Assembly: GCA_963775335.1 (NCBI GenBank)
Contig: CAVZIJ010000003.1
Location: 1,178,001-1,242,000, forward strand
Source: CAVQCX01 sp963775335
GTDB taxonomy: Bacteria > Pseudomonadota > Gammaproteobacteria > Chromatiales > Chromatiaceae
Length of the DNA stretch: 64,000 bases
Reading direction: 5' to 3'
Shown here: in pieces, positions 11,553 through 19,620 of the stretch
How positions within the stretch are numbered: position 1 is the first letter of the stretch
Layout of the letters: each line of letters opens with the position of its first letter
Notes under the pieces: model-generated
What the model was told of the DNA's origin: nothing
Database searches by the model: none
The model's input: the letters and a program-made list of their open reading frames with translations, nothing else
Program-made: the position numbers and the translations under genes

Positions 11553-11634
11553 CGCGTTGAATCCGGAAACCCGGTGGCGGTCCCGAACGCTCCGCTACCG
11601 GTCACGATGCTCTGATCGAGCGGGTCGGACCAAC

Positions 11635-11658
11635 AAAAAACCCCGCTGCCCGGGGTTT
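11635..11658 (-). terminator. Intrinsic terminator after initiator tRNA
   Basis: On the minus strand AAACCCCG and CGGGGTTT enclose a five-base loop and the stem runs into TTTTTTGTT. It begins about 12 bases beyond the tRNA CCA end. It should end most tRNA transcripts before rimP. Confidence 0.75.
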
Positions 11659-11669
11659 CTTGTTGTATT

Positions 11670-11746
<77 letters not shown>

Positions 11747-11759
11747 TCGACGAAGGCGC

Positions 11760-11788
11760 ATATTACCGGTATCCGACACCCGGCGCAA
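11760..11788 (-). promoter_or_regulatory. Candidate sigma-70 promoter for initiator tRNA
   Basis: On the minus strand TTGCGC (11788-11783), a 17-bp spacer and TAATAT (11765-11760). Transcription would start about 7 bases before the tRNA 5' end. The stretch between -10 and start is GC-rich, as in stringently controlled stable-RNA promoters. Confidence 0.55.
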
Positions 11789-11883
11789 GCCTTGCCGGGG
11801 CGCCGCGACCGGCGCGTCAACCCGCCTTCAGGTGGCCTGTCGAAGATGCCCCGAGCACCGCTTGGCGGAGCCCGAGAAGACCC

Positions 11884-11907
11884 GCCCCGGACAGGCCGTT
11901 CCGGGGC
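11884..11907 (-). terminator. Hairpin after nuoN, possible end of nuo operon
   Basis: A perfect 8-bp stem, GCCCCGGA (11884-11891) with TCCGGGGC (11900-11907), and an eight-base loop, 17 bp past the nuoN stop. No U-tract follows, so it may be a 3'-stabilising hairpin or a Rho-dependent end rather than an intrinsic terminator. Confidence 0.4.
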
Positions 11908-11923
11908 ACGAGCGCCCATTCCG

Positions 11924-13360
11924 TCAGCCCACAGCGGCGCTGCAGACCGACAGCAGGCCGGCCGGAAAGAGGCCGAAATACAGCATCGCGAGCCCGTTCA
12001 GGCTGAGCAGCGCCCGAGTATCCCAGCCCGCCACCAGCGGGGTGTCGGTCTCCGGGTTGTCGAAGTACATCAGCTTGACGATGCGCAGATAGTAGAAGGC
12101 GCCGACCAGGGAAAAAGCCACCGCGACGACCGCCAGCCAGACCAAGTCGACCTGGACCACCGCCTGCAGGACGAACAACTTCGCAAAGAACCCCACGGTC
12201 GGCGGAACACCGGCCATCGAGAACATCAGCAGCAGCATCATGCCGGCGAACCAGGGGCTGCGCTGGTTCAGTCCTTTGTAGTCCCCCAGGTTCTCGGCCT
12301 CGAACCCGGCGCGGCTGAGCAGCATGACTATGCCGAAGGCGCCGGTCGCCATGATCGCGTAAACGATGGCGTAAAACATGGCAGCGGTATAGCCGGACCC
12401 GGTGCCCGCCAACAGGCCGAGCAGCAGAAAGCCGACGTGCGAGATGGTGGAATAGGCAAGCATGCGCTTGATGTTCGCCTGGGCGATGGCCGCCAGATTG
12501 CCGATCGCCATGGACAGTACGGCCAGGATAACCAGCATGCCTTGCCAGTCCACGTGCAGCGAGCCCATGGCGTCCACCAGCAGGCGCATGGCGAGCGCGA
12601 ACGCGGCCAGCTTCGGCGCGCTACCCAGCAACACGGTTGTCGCGGTAGGCGCCCCCTGATACACGTCCGGCACCCACATATGGAACGGCACCGCCCCGAG
12701 CTTGAAGGCCACGCCGATGACCAGAAACACCAGCCCGAACACCAGCACCAGGTGCTGCTCGCCAGGGGATGCGATGGCCCGGGCGACGGAGGGGAAATCC
12801 AGTGCGCCAGTGGCCCCGTACACCATCGACATCCCATAGAGCAGCATGCCCGAGGCCAGCGCCCCGAGCACGTAGTACTTCATGGCGGCCTCGGAGGCCA
12901 ACGGCGAATCCCGATCGAAGGCCACCAAGGCATACAGCGACAGGGACAGGAGCTCCAGACCGAGGTAGATGCTGAGGAAGCTATTGGCCGAGACCATCAC
13001 CATCATCCCGAGCATGGCGAAGAGCCCCAGCACGTAGAAGTCTCCCTTGAACAGCCCTCGCTGGCGCAGATAGTCCTTGGAGTACAGGAACACGCCGAAG
13101 GTGACCAGGAAGATCGCAACCTTGAGCGCGTCGGACATCGGGTCGCGCACGTAGCTGCCGTCGAAGACGATCTGGCGGTGCGGGCCCGCCACCCACAGGG
13201 TCAGCGCGGCGGCCCCGATCAGGCCCACCTGGGCGATGCCGTAGGACAGGATACGCTGGCTGTCCTTGATGAACAGGTCGACGAGCAGGACGGTACACGC
13301 CAGCGCGAGCACGAAGATCTCGGGCAGGACCGGAATCAGATCGGTTTGATCGAAATGCAT
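11924..13360 (-). CDS. nuoN: NADH-quinone oxidoreductase subunit N
   Basis: Antiporter-like proton-pumping membrane subunit of complex I, 478 residues with about 14 hydrophobic segments. The conserved lysine-bearing helix region KLGAVPFHMWVPDVYQGAPT and the ANIKRMLAYSTISHVGF helix are visible. It is the last gene of the nuo operon, 6 bp after nuoM, the usual nuoL-M-N order. Confidence 0.97.
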   Translation of the reverse strand: MHFDQTDLIPVLPEIFVLALACTVLLVDLFIKDSQRILSYGIAQVGLIGAAALTLWVAGPHRQIVFDGSYVRDPMSDALKVAIFLVTFGVFLYSKDYLRQRGLFKGDFYVLGLFAMLGMMVMVSANSFLSIYLGLELLSLSLYALVAFDRDSPLASEAAMKYYVLGALASGMLLYGMSMVYGATGALDFPSVARAIASPGEQHLVLVFGLVFLVIGVAFKLGAVPFHMWVPDVYQGAPTATTVLLGSAPKLAAFALAMRLLVDAMGSLHVDWQGMLVILAVLSMAIGNLAAIAQANIKRMLAYSTISHVGFLLLGLLAGTGSGYTAAMFYAIVYAIMATGAFGIVMLLSRAGFEAENLGDYKGLNQRSPWFAGMMLLLMFSMAGVPPTVGFFAKLFVLQAVVQVDLVWLAVVAVAFSLVGAFYYLRIVKLMYFDNPETDTPLVAGWDTRALLSLNGLAMLYFGLFPAGLLSVCSAAVG

Positions 13361-13366
13361 GGCTGG

Positions 13367-14887
13367 CTACCCGCCCACCTTGGAAACAGCGATGTGCTGG
13401 ATCAGATTCTGAACCGTCACGTCCATCACTTTGACGAGGGGCGCCGGCCACAGGCCCAGGACGAGCACGGCCACCGCCAGGGAGCCCAGCACCAGCAGCT
13501 CACGACCATTGATGTCCTCGAGGGCCGCCACACCCTGATTCGCGACCTTGCCAAAGATCACGCGCTTGACCATCCAGAGGGTGTACGCCGCCCCGATGAT
13601 CAGAGTGGTGGCGGCCAGAAACGCGAACCAGAAATCCGCCCGGAAGCTGGCCAGAATCACCATGAACTCGCCCACGAACCCGGAGGTCCCCGGCAGGCCC
13701 GCGTTGGCCATCGCAAAGAACACCATCAACGCGCCGAAGACGGGCATGGTGTTGACCACCCCGCCGTAGTCGGCGATCTGGCGGCTGTGCAGCCGGTCAT
13801 ACATGACGCCCACGCACAGGAACATGGCGGCGGAGATGAACCCGTGGGAGACCATCTGCACCATACCGCCCTGCACCCCCATGGCCGCACCGCCGTGGAC
13901 GTCGGTCCGGTTCATGATGATGAAGACGATGAAGAAGCCGAGCGTCACGAAGCCCATGTGCGCAATGGACGAATAGGCAATGAGCTTCTTCATGTCCTGC
14001 TGCACGAGGGCGACGAAGCCGATGTAGACCACCGCCACCAGGGACATGAAGATGATCAGCCAGTCGAGATGGTGGCTCGCGTCGGGGGTGATCGGCAGAC
14101 TGAAGCGCAGGAACCCGTAGCCACCGATCTTGAGCATGATAGCCGCCAGGATTACCGAGCCGCCGGTGGGGGCCTCGACGTGCGCGTCCGGCAGCCAGGT
14201 ATGGACCGGCCACATGGGCACTTTGACGGCGAAGGCGGCCAGGAACGCCAGGAAGATCAGGATCTGCGGCGTCAACGCGAGCTTCACGTCGTAGTAGCGC
14301 AGGATCTCGAAGCTGCCTGCCTGGAAATACAGGTAGATCAGGGCAACCAGCATCAGCACCGAGCCGAGGAACGTGTAGAGAAAGAACTTGATGGTCGCAT
14401 AGACCCGGTTGGGTCCGCCCCAGACCCCGATGATGATGAACATCGGGATCAGCATCGCCTCCCAGAACACATAGAACAGCATCGCGTCCAGGGCCGCGAA
14501 CACCCCGACCATCACTCCCTCCATCAACAGGAAGGCCGCCATATACTGGTGCGGTTTGTATCGGATCACCTCCCAGCCGGCGATAACCACCAACACCGTG
14601 ACGAAGGTCGTGAGCAGGATCAGCGGCATCGAGATCCCGTCGACCCCGAGGTAGTACTCGATGCGGAACAGCGGCACCCACGGGGCGCGCTCAACGAACT
14701 GCATCTGGGCGGTGCCGGCGTCGAAGCCGCTCCACAGAGACAGGCTGACCAGGAAGGTCAGGATCGCCACCACGAGCGCGACCCAGCGCGAGACGTTCGG
14801 CGCCTTGTCTCCGCTGGCAAGCACCATGAAGCCGCCGACGATCGGCAGCCAGATGGTGAGACTCAGAATCGGCCAGTCTGCGCTCAT
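13367..14887 (-). CDS. nuoM: NADH-quinone oxidoreductase subunit M
   Basis: Second antiporter-like proton-pumping subunit of complex I, 506 residues with about 14 hydrophobic segments. Diagnostic stretches are KVPMWPVHTWLPDAHVEAPT, the DMKKLIAYSSIAHMGF helix, and the NRVYATIKFFLYTFLGS segment. It lies between nuoL (20 bp) and nuoN (6 bp). Confidence 0.98.
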   Translation of the reverse strand: MSADWPILSLTIWLPIVGGFMVLASGDKAPNVSRWVALVVAILTFLVSLSLWSGFDAGTAQMQFVERAPWVPLFRIEYYLGVDGISMPLILLTTFVTVLVVIAGWEVIRYKPHQYMAAFLLMEGVMVGVFAALDAMLFYVFWEAMLIPMFIIIGVWGGPNRVYATIKFFLYTFLGSVLMLVALIYLYFQAGSFEILRYYDVKLALTPQILIFLAFLAAFAVKVPMWPVHTWLPDAHVEAPTGGSVILAAIMLKIGGYGFLRFSLPITPDASHHLDWLIIFMSLVAVVYIGFVALVQQDMKKLIAYSSIAHMGFVTLGFFIVFIIMNRTDVHGGAAMGVQGGMVQMVSHGFISAAMFLCVGVMYDRLHSRQIADYGGVVNTMPVFGALMVFFAMANAGLPGTSGFVGEFMVILASFRADFWFAFLAATTLIIGAAYTLWMVKRVIFGKVANQGVAALEDINGRELLVLGSLAVAVLVLGLWPAPLVKVMDVTVQNLIQHIAVSKVGG

Positions 14888-14907
14888 TGCCTAGTGTCCT
14901 ACGTCGG

Positions 14908-16884
14908 TCAGGCGATCACGAACCCGGTCAGGAGCACCAGCAGCCCCAGGATCATGGCAATCGCGTAGTGATAGAGGAATCCGGTCTGCACCCTGCGCAC
15001 CACATGGGCGACGCGCCCGACGAAGCGGGCCGAGCCGTTCACCATCACGTCGTCGATCAGGAACTGGTCACCGCCGTTCCAGAAGATCTTGCCCAGGCCA
15101 CGGCTGCCGCCCGCGAACAGAAGCTGGTAAACCTCGTCGAACCAGTACTTCTTGTCGAGCACGGTATAGAGCAGGTCCGCCCGCGTGCGCACCTCGAAGG
15201 CCCAAGCGGGCTTTTTCATGTAGAACAGCCAGGCCGTGAACAGCCCGCCCATGGCCAGCCAGAAGGGGGCATGCAGGGGACCGGCGAGGGCCATCGCCGC
15301 GGCGCCTTCGAAGTGCTCGGGCATCTCATGCTGAGGCAGCACGTGCAGCGCCCCCTGGAACCAGTCGCCAAACAGCATGGGACCGACGGTCATGTAGCCG
15401 ATCAGCAGAGACGGGATGGCCAGCAGAACCAGCGGGACCCAGACCACCGCGGGAGATTCGCGGAGATGCTTGCGGGCATGCTCGTCGCGGGGACCCTCCC
15501 CGTGGAACACGAGGAAGAACATGCGGAAGGTGTAAAGGGCCGTCACGAACACGCCGAGCAGGACGAGCGTGTAGGCATACCCGGAGCCTGCCCGGGTCGC
15601 ATGGTGCACCGCCTCGATGATCGCGTCCTTGGAGAAGAATCCGGAAAAGCCGGGAAAGCCGATCAGGGCCAGCGAGCCGACCAAGAACGTCCAGTAGGTG
15701 ATCGGCATGTACTTGCGCGCGCCGCCCATGTTGCGTATGTCCTGATCATGGTGCATGCCGATGATCACCGAGCCCGCCGCGAGGAACAGCAGGGCCTTGA
15801 AGAAGGCGTGGGTCATGAGATGGAAGATGCCCGCCGCATAGGCGGACGCCCCGAGGGCCACCATCATGTAGCCCAGCTGCGACAGCGTCGAGTAGGCAAT
15901 CACCCGCTTGATGTCGTTCTGAACTATGCCGATGAGGCCGGTGAAAAACGCCGTCGTGGCCCCGATCACCAGCACCACACTCAACGCCGTCTCCGAGAGC
16001 TCGTAGAGGGGCGACATGCGCGCCACCATGAACACCCCGGCGGTGACCATGGTCGCAGCGTGGATCAGGGCCGAGATGGGCGTGGGGCCTTCCATGGAAT
16101 CCGGCAGCCAGACGTGCAGCGGCACCTGGGCGGATTTGCCCATCGCGCCGATGAACAGCAGCACGCAGATGACCGTCATCAGCGACCAGGAGGTGCCGCC
16201 CCAGATGCTGATCTGGGCATGGGCCAGGGAGGGAGCACGAGCAAACACATCACTGTAGTGCAGGCTGTCGAAATACATGGCCACGGCGGCAATGCCGAGC
16301 ACGAAGCCGAAGTCGCCGACCCGGTTCACCAGGAAGGCCTTGAGACCGGCGAAGATGGCGCTCTCGCGCACGGACCAGAAGCCGATCAGGAGGTAGGAGA
16401 GCAGACCGACGCCCTCCCAACCGAAGAACAGCTGCAGAAAGTTGTTCGCCATCACCAGCATCAGCATCGAGAAGGTGAACAACGAGATGTAGGCGAAGAA
16501 CCTCTGATAGCTGTTATACCCAGCCTTGTTGTCCTGCGGCCAGTTGTGCTCGTCGTCGGCCATGTAGCCGATCGTGTAGATGTGCACACAAAAGGACACG
16601 AAGCTGACCACCGAGATCATTACCGCGGTTAGCCGATCGACGAGAAAGCCGACCTCCATGTGCAGGCCGTCGCTGACCATCCAGGTGTAGACCGTGTGGT
16701 CGAACACCGGCTCGCCGTCAGCGACGAACCGTTTGAGCACGTAGAGCGAGAGCGCCGTCGAGATCCCCACACCGATCGTAGCCGCCCAGTGCGCCCCCGC
16801 GCGGCCGATGCGGGCACCGAGAAAGCCCGCGATCACCGCGCCGAAGAGCGGTGCGAGCACGATGGTGAGATAGATGTATTGCAT
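14908..16884 (-). CDS. nuoL: NADH-quinone oxidoreductase subunit L
   Basis: Largest antiporter-like subunit of complex I, which also supplies the long lateral helix. 658 residues with about 16 hydrophobic segments. Motifs include FFGWEGVGLLSYLLIGFW, KSAQVPLHVWLPDSMEGPTP and DIKRVIAYSTLSQLGYM. It is separated from nuoK by an unusual 232-bp spacer containing heptad repeats, whereas most other junctions in the operon are a few bases. Confidence 0.98.
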   Translation of the reverse strand: MQYIYLTIVLAPLFGAVIAGFLGARIGRAGAHWAATIGVGISTALSLYVLKRFVADGEPVFDHTVYTWMVSDGLHMEVGFLVDRLTAVMISVVSFVSFCVHIYTIGYMADDEHNWPQDNKAGYNSYQRFFAYISLFTFSMLMLVMANNFLQLFFGWEGVGLLSYLLIGFWSVRESAIFAGLKAFLVNRVGDFGFVLGIAAVAMYFDSLHYSDVFARAPSLAHAQISIWGGTSWSLMTVICVLLFIGAMGKSAQVPLHVWLPDSMEGPTPISALIHAATMVTAGVFMVARMSPLYELSETALSVVLVIGATTAFFTGLIGIVQNDIKRVIAYSTLSQLGYMMVALGASAYAAGIFHLMTHAFFKALLFLAAGSVIIGMHHDQDIRNMGGARKYMPITYWTFLVGSLALIGFPGFSGFFSKDAIIEAVHHATRAGSGYAYTLVLLGVFVTALYTFRMFFLVFHGEGPRDEHARKHLRESPAVVWVPLVLLAIPSLLIGYMTVGPMLFGDWFQGALHVLPQHEMPEHFEGAAAMALAGPLHAPFWLAMGGLFTAWLFYMKKPAWAFEVRTRADLLYTVLDKKYWFDEVYQLLFAGGSRGLGKIFWNGGDQFLIDDVMVNGSARFVGRVAHVVRRVQTGFLYHYAIAMILGLLVLLTGFVIA

Positions 16885-16902
16885 AGGGTTGATCTCTACG
16901 CC

Positions 16903-17116
16903 GGTAGACAGCAGACGGTAGACAGTAGACAGGGAAAACAGCAGCCTTGGCCGCTGTGCATCCGATCTTTGATGTCTCCGTGCCTCATCTATCCGCCCCT
17001 TCGAAACCCACTGATTCTTTTGTCCGGGCTATCCCGATCGGAGCCCAATCTGATCCAGGGGATGGGCCTGGTGGGCCACCCCCTGGCTACTTTCTACTGC
17101 CTACTGTCTACTTCCC
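16903..17116. repeat. Heptad-repeat-flanked insert between nuoK and nuoL
   Basis: A non-coding spacer bounded by inverted copies of a degenerate 7-bp repeat. 16903-16936 reads as GTAGACAG-type units and 17086-17116 as CTACTGC/CTGTCTAC-type units ending TTCCCT, so the ends are reverse complements of one family. The interior (about 150 bp) has a GGTGGGCCACC palindrome and no convincing reading frame. Related repeats occur at 29655-29684 and 41003-41045. This may be a small mobile or repeat-associated element; no target duplication was recognised. Confidence 0.5.
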
Positions 17117-17422
17117 TCAGCCCTTCAACACGTCCAGCTCCTCGACGTCGATGGTGCGCCGATTGCGGAACAGCACCACCAGAATCGCCAAGCCGATGGC
17201 CGCCTCGGCCGCCGCCACGGTCAGGATGAAGAACACGAACACCTGCCCGGCGACGTCTCCGCGGAAGTGAGAGAACGCGACGAAATTCATATTGACGGCC
17301 AAGAGCATCAGCTCGATGCACATCAGCAGGATGAGCACGTTTTTCCGGTTGATGAAGATCCCGGCCAGGCTGAGCGAGAACAGGATAGCTCCGAGAATGA
17401 GATAGTCGGACAGCGCGATCAT
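17117..17422 (-). CDS. nuoK: NADH-quinone oxidoreductase subunit K
   Basis: Small membrane subunit (101 residues, three hydrophobic helices) forming part of the complex I E-channel. The conserved intramembrane glutamates are visible in LLMCIELMLLAVN and VAAAEAAIGLAILV. It lies 10 bp after nuoJ. Its stop codon sits just at the edge of the heptad repeat. Confidence 0.97.
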   Translation of the reverse strand: MIALSDYLILGAILFSLSLAGIFINRKNVLILLMCIELMLLAVNMNFVAFSHFRGDVAGQVFVFFILTVAAAEAAIGLAILVVLFRNRRTIDVEELDVLKG

Positions 17423-17432
17423 CGGTGGACCC

Positions 17433-18032
17433 CTATTTCTCCGGCTCCATGTGAACCAGGCGGACCCGGTCGGCGCGACGGACCCGGACCTGTCTCGACG
17501 GATTCTGATACTTGGTTTCGGGGCGCCGACGCAGTGTCAGGCCGATTGCCGCGATGATGGCAACCAGCAGGATCACGGCGGCGATCTCGAACGGATACAT
17601 ATACACCGTGTAGAGGACCTGTCCGAGGACCTCGGTGTTGGCATAGCCCGCGGGCGCCGGCGCGGGGGCCGGAAAGTGCTCCAGCCCGAGCTGTCTGGGC
17701 CCCACGACCAGGAACATCTCGAGCACCACCGCCGCGGAGATCAACAGCCCGAGCGGCAGGTAACGGATGAAGCCGGCACGCATCACCGCTACATCGATGT
17801 CGAGCATCATCACGACGAACAGGAAGAGCACCATCACCGCGCCCACGTACACCAGCACCAGGGCGATCGCCAGGAATTCCGCCTCCATGAGCATCCACAG
17901 GCCGGCGGCATTGAAGAACGCGAGCACCAGGAAGAGCACTGCGTGCACGGGATTGCGCCGCGTGATAACCATGGTTGCGGCAAATACCAGCACCGCCGCG
18001 AACAGGTAGAAGAGGAACTTTTCGAACGTCAT
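17433..18032 (-). CDS. nuoJ: NADH-quinone oxidoreductase subunit J
   Basis: Membrane subunit of complex I, 199 residues with five hydrophobic helices. The first third holds the family pattern MVITRRNPVHAVLFLVLAFF and EFLAIALVLVYVGAVMVLFLF, whose pi-bulge helix is part of the proton path. The polar C-terminal ~30 residues are not conserved in the family. It lies 31 bp after nuoI and 10 bp before nuoK. Confidence 0.96.
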   Translation of the reverse strand: MTFEKFLFYLFAAVLVFAATMVITRRNPVHAVLFLVLAFFNAAGLWMLMEAEFLAIALVLVYVGAVMVLFLFVVMMLDIDVAVMRAGFIRYLPLGLLISAAVVLEMFLVVGPRQLGLEHFPAPAPAPAGYANTEVLGQVLYTVYMYPFEIAAVILLVAIIAAIGLTLRRRPETKYQNPSRQVRVRRADRVRLVHMEPEK

Positions 18033-18063
18033 GGGTGTGTCCGGGTTGCTCTGTCAGCGCCAC

Positions 18064-18555
18064 TCAGCGATAAGCGGCCTGCGCCGCCCGATCCTTCGCC
18101 AGCTGTTCTTCGTACTTGTCGCCGATCGCGAGCAGCATGTCCTTGGTCATGATGTGATCCCCGCGCGTCTCGAAGTGGTAGTGATGAATGCGGGTCTCGA
18201 CGATCGAATCGACCGGACACGACTCCTCGCAGAAGCCGCAGTAGATGCACTTGAACAGGTCGATGTCGTAGCGCGTGGTGCGCCTCGACCCATCTGGGCG
18301 TGGCTCGGCCTCGATGGTGATCGCGAGTGCGGGGCAAACCGCCTCGCAGAGCTTGCACGCGATGCAGCGCTCTTCGCCGTTCGGATACCGCCGCAGAGCA
18401 TGCAGCCCTCGAAAACGCGGCGACAGCGGGGCCTGCTCTTCGGGAAACTGCACGGTGAACTTGCGTGCGAACAGGTAGCGGCCCGTAACCCCCAGGCCGC
18501 GGAACAGCTCCAGAAGGAGCAGGCTGCGGAAATAGTAGGTGATCGCCTTGAGCAT
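18064..18555 (-). CDS. nuoI: NADH-quinone oxidoreductase subunit I
   Basis: Peripheral-arm ferredoxin-like subunit holding clusters N6a and N6b. 163 residues. Two 4Fe-4S motifs are intact: CIACKLCEAVCPA and CIYCGFCEESCPVDSI. The N-terminal amphipathic helix LELFRGLGVTGRYLF anchors it to the membrane arm. It follows nuoH by 11 bp. Confidence 0.98.
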   Translation of the reverse strand: MLKAITYYFRSLLLLELFRGLGVTGRYLFARKFTVQFPEEQAPLSPRFRGLHALRRYPNGEERCIACKLCEAVCPALAITIEAEPRPDGSRRTTRYDIDLFKCIYCGFCEESCPVDSIVETRIHHYHFETRGDHIMTKDMLLAIGDKYEEQLAKDRAAQAAYR

Positions 18556-18566
18556 GCGGCCGATCC

Positions 18567-19616
18567 TCAGTCAAACCACCAGGGCAGCTTGTAGACCACT
18601 GCCAGACCGGTCACCATGATCCAGACGATAGTGATCGGGATGAACACCTTCCAGCCTAGGCGCATGATCTGGTCGTAGCGGTAGCGCGGAAAGGTTGCAC
18701 GCAGCCACAGGAAGGCGAACATGAAGACGAACGTCTTGAGCATCAGCCAGAAGATCCCGGGCACCCAGGCCACCCAGGATTCCATGAAGGTGCCCTGGAA
18801 CGGCGAGAGCCAGCCGCCGAAGAACATCAGCGCCGTCAAGGCCGAGATCAAGATCATGTTGGCGTACTCGGCCAGGAAGAACACCGCGAAGGCCATGCCG
18901 GAGTAATCGACATGGAACCCCGCGACGATCTCGGACTCGCCTTCGGCGACGTCGAAGGGCGCGCGGTTGGTCTCGGCCACGCCGGAGATGAAGTAGACGC
19001 CGAGAAGGGGCAGCAGCGGCAGCCAGAACCAGTGCAGCAGGCTGCCCCGCTGGGCCCGAACGATGTCGTCGAGATTGAGGCTTCCCGCGGCCACCAGGAC
19101 GCCGACCAGCGCAAACCCCATAGCGATCTCGTAGGCCACGATCTGGGCCGCAGAGCGCATGGCTCCGAGGAAGGCATACTTGGAGTTGGCGGCCCAGCCC
19201 GCAATGATCACTCCGTAAACGCCGAGCGAGGTCAGCGCCAGGATGTAGAGCAGTCCGGCGTTGATATTGGCCAACACGAGATGCTCATCGAACGGAAACA
19301 CCGCCCAGGCCGCCAGCGCGGGCCCAATGGCCAGCAGCGGCGCCAGGAGGAACAGGAGCTTGTTGGCCCCCGTCGGGATCACGATCTCCTTGAACATCAG
19401 CTTGACCGCGTCGGCGATGGGCTGCAGGGAGCCACGGGGCCCTACGCGGTTGGGCCCGATGCGTACCTGCATGTAGCCGATCACCTTGCGCTCGGCCAGG
19501 GTGTAATAAGCCACCAGCAGCATCAACGGCGCCACGATCACCACGATCTTGATCAGGATGGCGATCACCGGGAGCTCGGCTCCCAGCCAGTTCCACGCCT
19601 GGACCAACGCACCCAT
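18567..19616 (-). CDS. nuoH: NADH-quinone oxidoreductase subunit H
   Basis: Membrane subunit at the quinone-binding junction of complex I. 349 residues, about eight hydrophobic helices. Diagnostic motifs are ERKVIGYMQVRIGPNRVGP near residue 45 and the loop AETNRAPFDVAEGESEIVAG lining the quinone cavity. It starts 4 bp after the nuoG stop codon. Confidence 0.98.
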   Translation of the reverse strand: MGALVQAWNWLGAELPVIAILIKIVVIVAPLMLLVAYYTLAERKVIGYMQVRIGPNRVGPRGSLQPIADAVKLMFKEIVIPTGANKLLFLLAPLLAIGPALAAWAVFPFDEHLVLANINAGLLYILALTSLGVYGVIIAGWAANSKYAFLGAMRSAAQIVAYEIAMGFALVGVLVAAGSLNLDDIVRAQRGSLLHWFWLPLLPLLGVYFISGVAETNRAPFDVAEGESEIVAGFHVDYSGMAFAVFFLAEYANMILISALTALMFFGGWLSPFQGTFMESWVAWVPGIFWLMLKTFVFMFAFLWLRATFPRYRYDQIMRLGWKVFIPITIVWIMVTGLAVVYKLPWWFD

Positions 19617-19620
19617 CGGC

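Noticed and set aside
11792..14968. 1058-codon plus-strand frame opposite nuoN and nuoM
   Set aside because: His/Gln/Asp-rich shadow of membrane-protein genes whose real frames are certain; no homology seen.
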